64,000 nucleotides of DNA from Limnomonas spitsbergensis (Eukaryota > Chlorophyta > Chlorophyceae > Chlamydomonadales): the NCBI GenBank assembly GCA_037349105.1, contig JAYJMM010000060.1:207687-271686 (forward strand). Direction: 5' to 3'. Below, one piece after another: positions 62,101 through 64,000 of this stretch (the first letter of the stretch is position 1; each line of letters opens with the position of its first letter). A model generated the notes under the pieces. It was not told where the DNA came from. It ran no database searches and worked only from the letters and a program-made list of their open reading frames with translations. The position numbers were made by a program, and so were the translations under genes.

Positions 62101-64000
62101 CTAGTTCTGCTGACCCCCCCCCCCTCCTCCTCTTCTAGTTCTGCTGACCCCCCCCCCCCCTCCTCTTCTAGTTCTGCTGACCCCCCCCCCCCTCCTCTTC
62201 TAGTTCTGCTGACCCCCCCCCCCCTCCTCTTCTAGTTCTGCTGACCCCCCCCCCCCCTCCTCTTCTAGTTCTGCTGACCCCCCCCCCCCCCCTCCTCCTC
62301 TTCTAGTTCTGCTGACCCCCCCCCCCCTCCTCTTCTAGTTCTGCTGACCCCCCCCCCCCCTCCTCTTCTAGTTCTGCTGACCCCCCCCCCCTCCTCTTGT
62401 AGTTCTGCTGACCCCCCCCCCCCTCCTCTTCTAGTTCTGCTGACCCCCCCCCCCCTCCTCCTCTTCTAGTTCTGCTGACCCCCCCCCCCCTCCTCTTCTA
62501 GTTCTGCTGACCCCCCCCCCCCCCTCCTCTTCCAGTTCTGCTGACCCCCCCCCCCCCTCCTCTTGTAGTTCTGCTGACCCCCCCCCCCTCCTCTTCTAGT
62601 TCTGCTGATCCCCCCCCCCTCCTCTTCTAGTTCTGCTGATCCACCCCCCCCCTCCTCTTCTAGTTCTGCTGACCCCCCCCCCCCCCCTCTTCTAGTTCTG
62701 CTGATCCACCCCCCCCCTCCTCTTCTAGTTCTGCTGACCCCCCCCCCCCTCCTCCTCTTCTAGTTCTGCTGACCCCCCCCCCCCCCCCTCCTCTTCCAGT
62801 TCTGCTGACCCCCCCCCCCCTCCTCCTCTTCTAGTTCTGCTGACCCCCCCCCCCCCCCCCTCCTCTTCTAGTTCTGCTGACCCCCCCCCCCCCCCCCCCC
62901 TCCTCTTCTAGTTCTGCTGACCCCCCCCCCTCCTCCTCTTCTAGTTCTGCTGACCCCCCCCCCCCCTCCTCTTCTAGTTCTGCTGACCCCCCCCCCCCCT
63001 CCTCTTCTAGTTCTGCTGACCCCCCCCCCCCTCCTCTTCTAGTTCTGCTGACCCCCCCCCCCCCCCCTCCTCTTCCAGTTCTGCTGACCCCCCCCCCCCC
63101 TCCTCCTCTTCTAGTTCTGCTGACCCCCCCCCCCCTCCTCCTCTTCTAGTTCTGCTGACCCCCCCCCCCCCCTCCTCTTCTAGTTCTGCTGACCCCCCCC
63201 CCCCTCCTCTTCTAGTTCTGCTGACCCCCCCCCCCCTCCTCTTCTAGTTCATGCTGACCCCCCCCCCCCCTCCTCTTCTAGTTCTGCTGACCCCCCCCCC
63301 CCCTCCTCCTCTTCTAGTTCTGCTGACCCCCCCCCCCTCCTCTTCTAGTTCTGCTGACCCCCCCCCCCTCCTCTTCTAGTTCTGCTGACCCCCCCCCCCT
63401 CCTCTTGTAGTTCTGCTGACCCCCCCCCCCCCCTCCTCTTCTAGTTCTGCTGACCCCCCCCCCCTCCTCCTCTTCTAGTTCTGCTGACCCCCCCCCCCCT
63501 CCTCTTCTAGTTCTGCTGACCTCCCCCCCCCCTCCTCTTCCAGTTCTGCTGACCCCCCCCCCCCCTCCTCTTGTAGTTCTGCTGACCCCCCCCCCCCCCC
63601 TCCTCTTCTAGTTCTGCTGACCCCCCCCCCCCCCTCCTCTTCCAGTTCTGCTGACCCCCCCCCCCCCTCCTCCTCTTCTAGTTCTGCTGACCCCCCCCCC
63701 CCTCCTCTTGTAGTTCTGCTGACCCCCCCCCCCCCCCCTCCTCTTCTAGTTCTGCTGACCCCCCCCCCCCCCCCTCCTCTTCTAGTTCTGCTGACCCCCC
63801 CCCCCCTCCTCCTCTTCTAGTTCTGCTGACCCCCCCCCCCTCCTCTTCGTAGTTCTGCTGACCCCCCCCCCCCTCCTCTTCCAGTTCTGCTGACCCCCCC
63901 CCCCCCCTCCTCTTCTAGTTCTGCTGACCCCCCCCCCCCCCCCTCCTCTTCTAGTTCTGCTGACCCCCCCCCCCCCTCCTCTTCAGTTCTGCTGACCCCC
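59120..64000 (+). repeat. poly-C / TCTAGTTCTGCTGA array, runs off the window
   Basis: Roughly 140-150 units of 25-45 bp: a C run of 7 to about 20, then tcctcttctagttctgctga. The first units differ (cctccagtcctgaacgcgcc), and the C runs lengthen downstream. Each unit looks like a pyrimidine tract plus TAG, i.e. a 3' splice-site copy. The next exon of C2 must lie beyond the window end. Run lengths may be affected by assembly error. Confidence 0.95.

Overview
The window looks like nuclear DNA of a green alga, probably a prasinophyte-type chlorophyte with a large repeat-rich genome. The evidence is GT-AG introns, short exons in long introns, plant/algal TTTAGGG-type telomere-like tracts scattered through introns, plant-type LRRs, and an algal-style FAS1 protein. 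There is no bacterial operon structure. The genus cannot be read from the sequence. Most long open frames are translated minisatellites. The real genes were rebuilt from short exons whose splice phases agree.

Layout on the + strand. (1) 1-4923: the 3' end of a gene for a coiled-coil protein with an acidic tail; its introns are filled with minisatellites. (2) 4.9-13.3 kb: intergenic, with dispersed repeats, tRNA-derived SINE copies and a frameshifted LINE reverse transcriptase on the - strand. (3) 13336-18735: a secreted protein with a Cys-rich segment and one FAS1 (fasciclin) domain. (4) 18.7-22.9 kb: foldback elements and a LINE fragment. (5) 22910 to beyond the window end: one gene with at least 27 exons spread over more than 35 kb. 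It encodes signal peptide, LRR ectodomain, one transmembrane helix, a class III nucleotide cyclase domain (C1), and a second such domain (C2) that runs off the window.

The main finding is this last gene. It has the layout of a plant LRR receptor kinase, but the kinase is replaced by two tandem cyclase domains. C1 keeps both metal-binding aspartates and lacks the Asn/Arg pair. C2 lacks both aspartates but keeps Asn, Arg and the Lys/Asp pair expected for adenine. This is the split-site logic of animal transmembrane adenylyl cyclases.

The second finding is structural. In all three genes the introns carry partial copies of their own exon edges with the splice site included. Several are expanded into kilobase arrays. 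One contains 39 decoy 3' splice sites, each followed by the first 20 codons of the exon and an immediate stop, ahead of the single productive copy.
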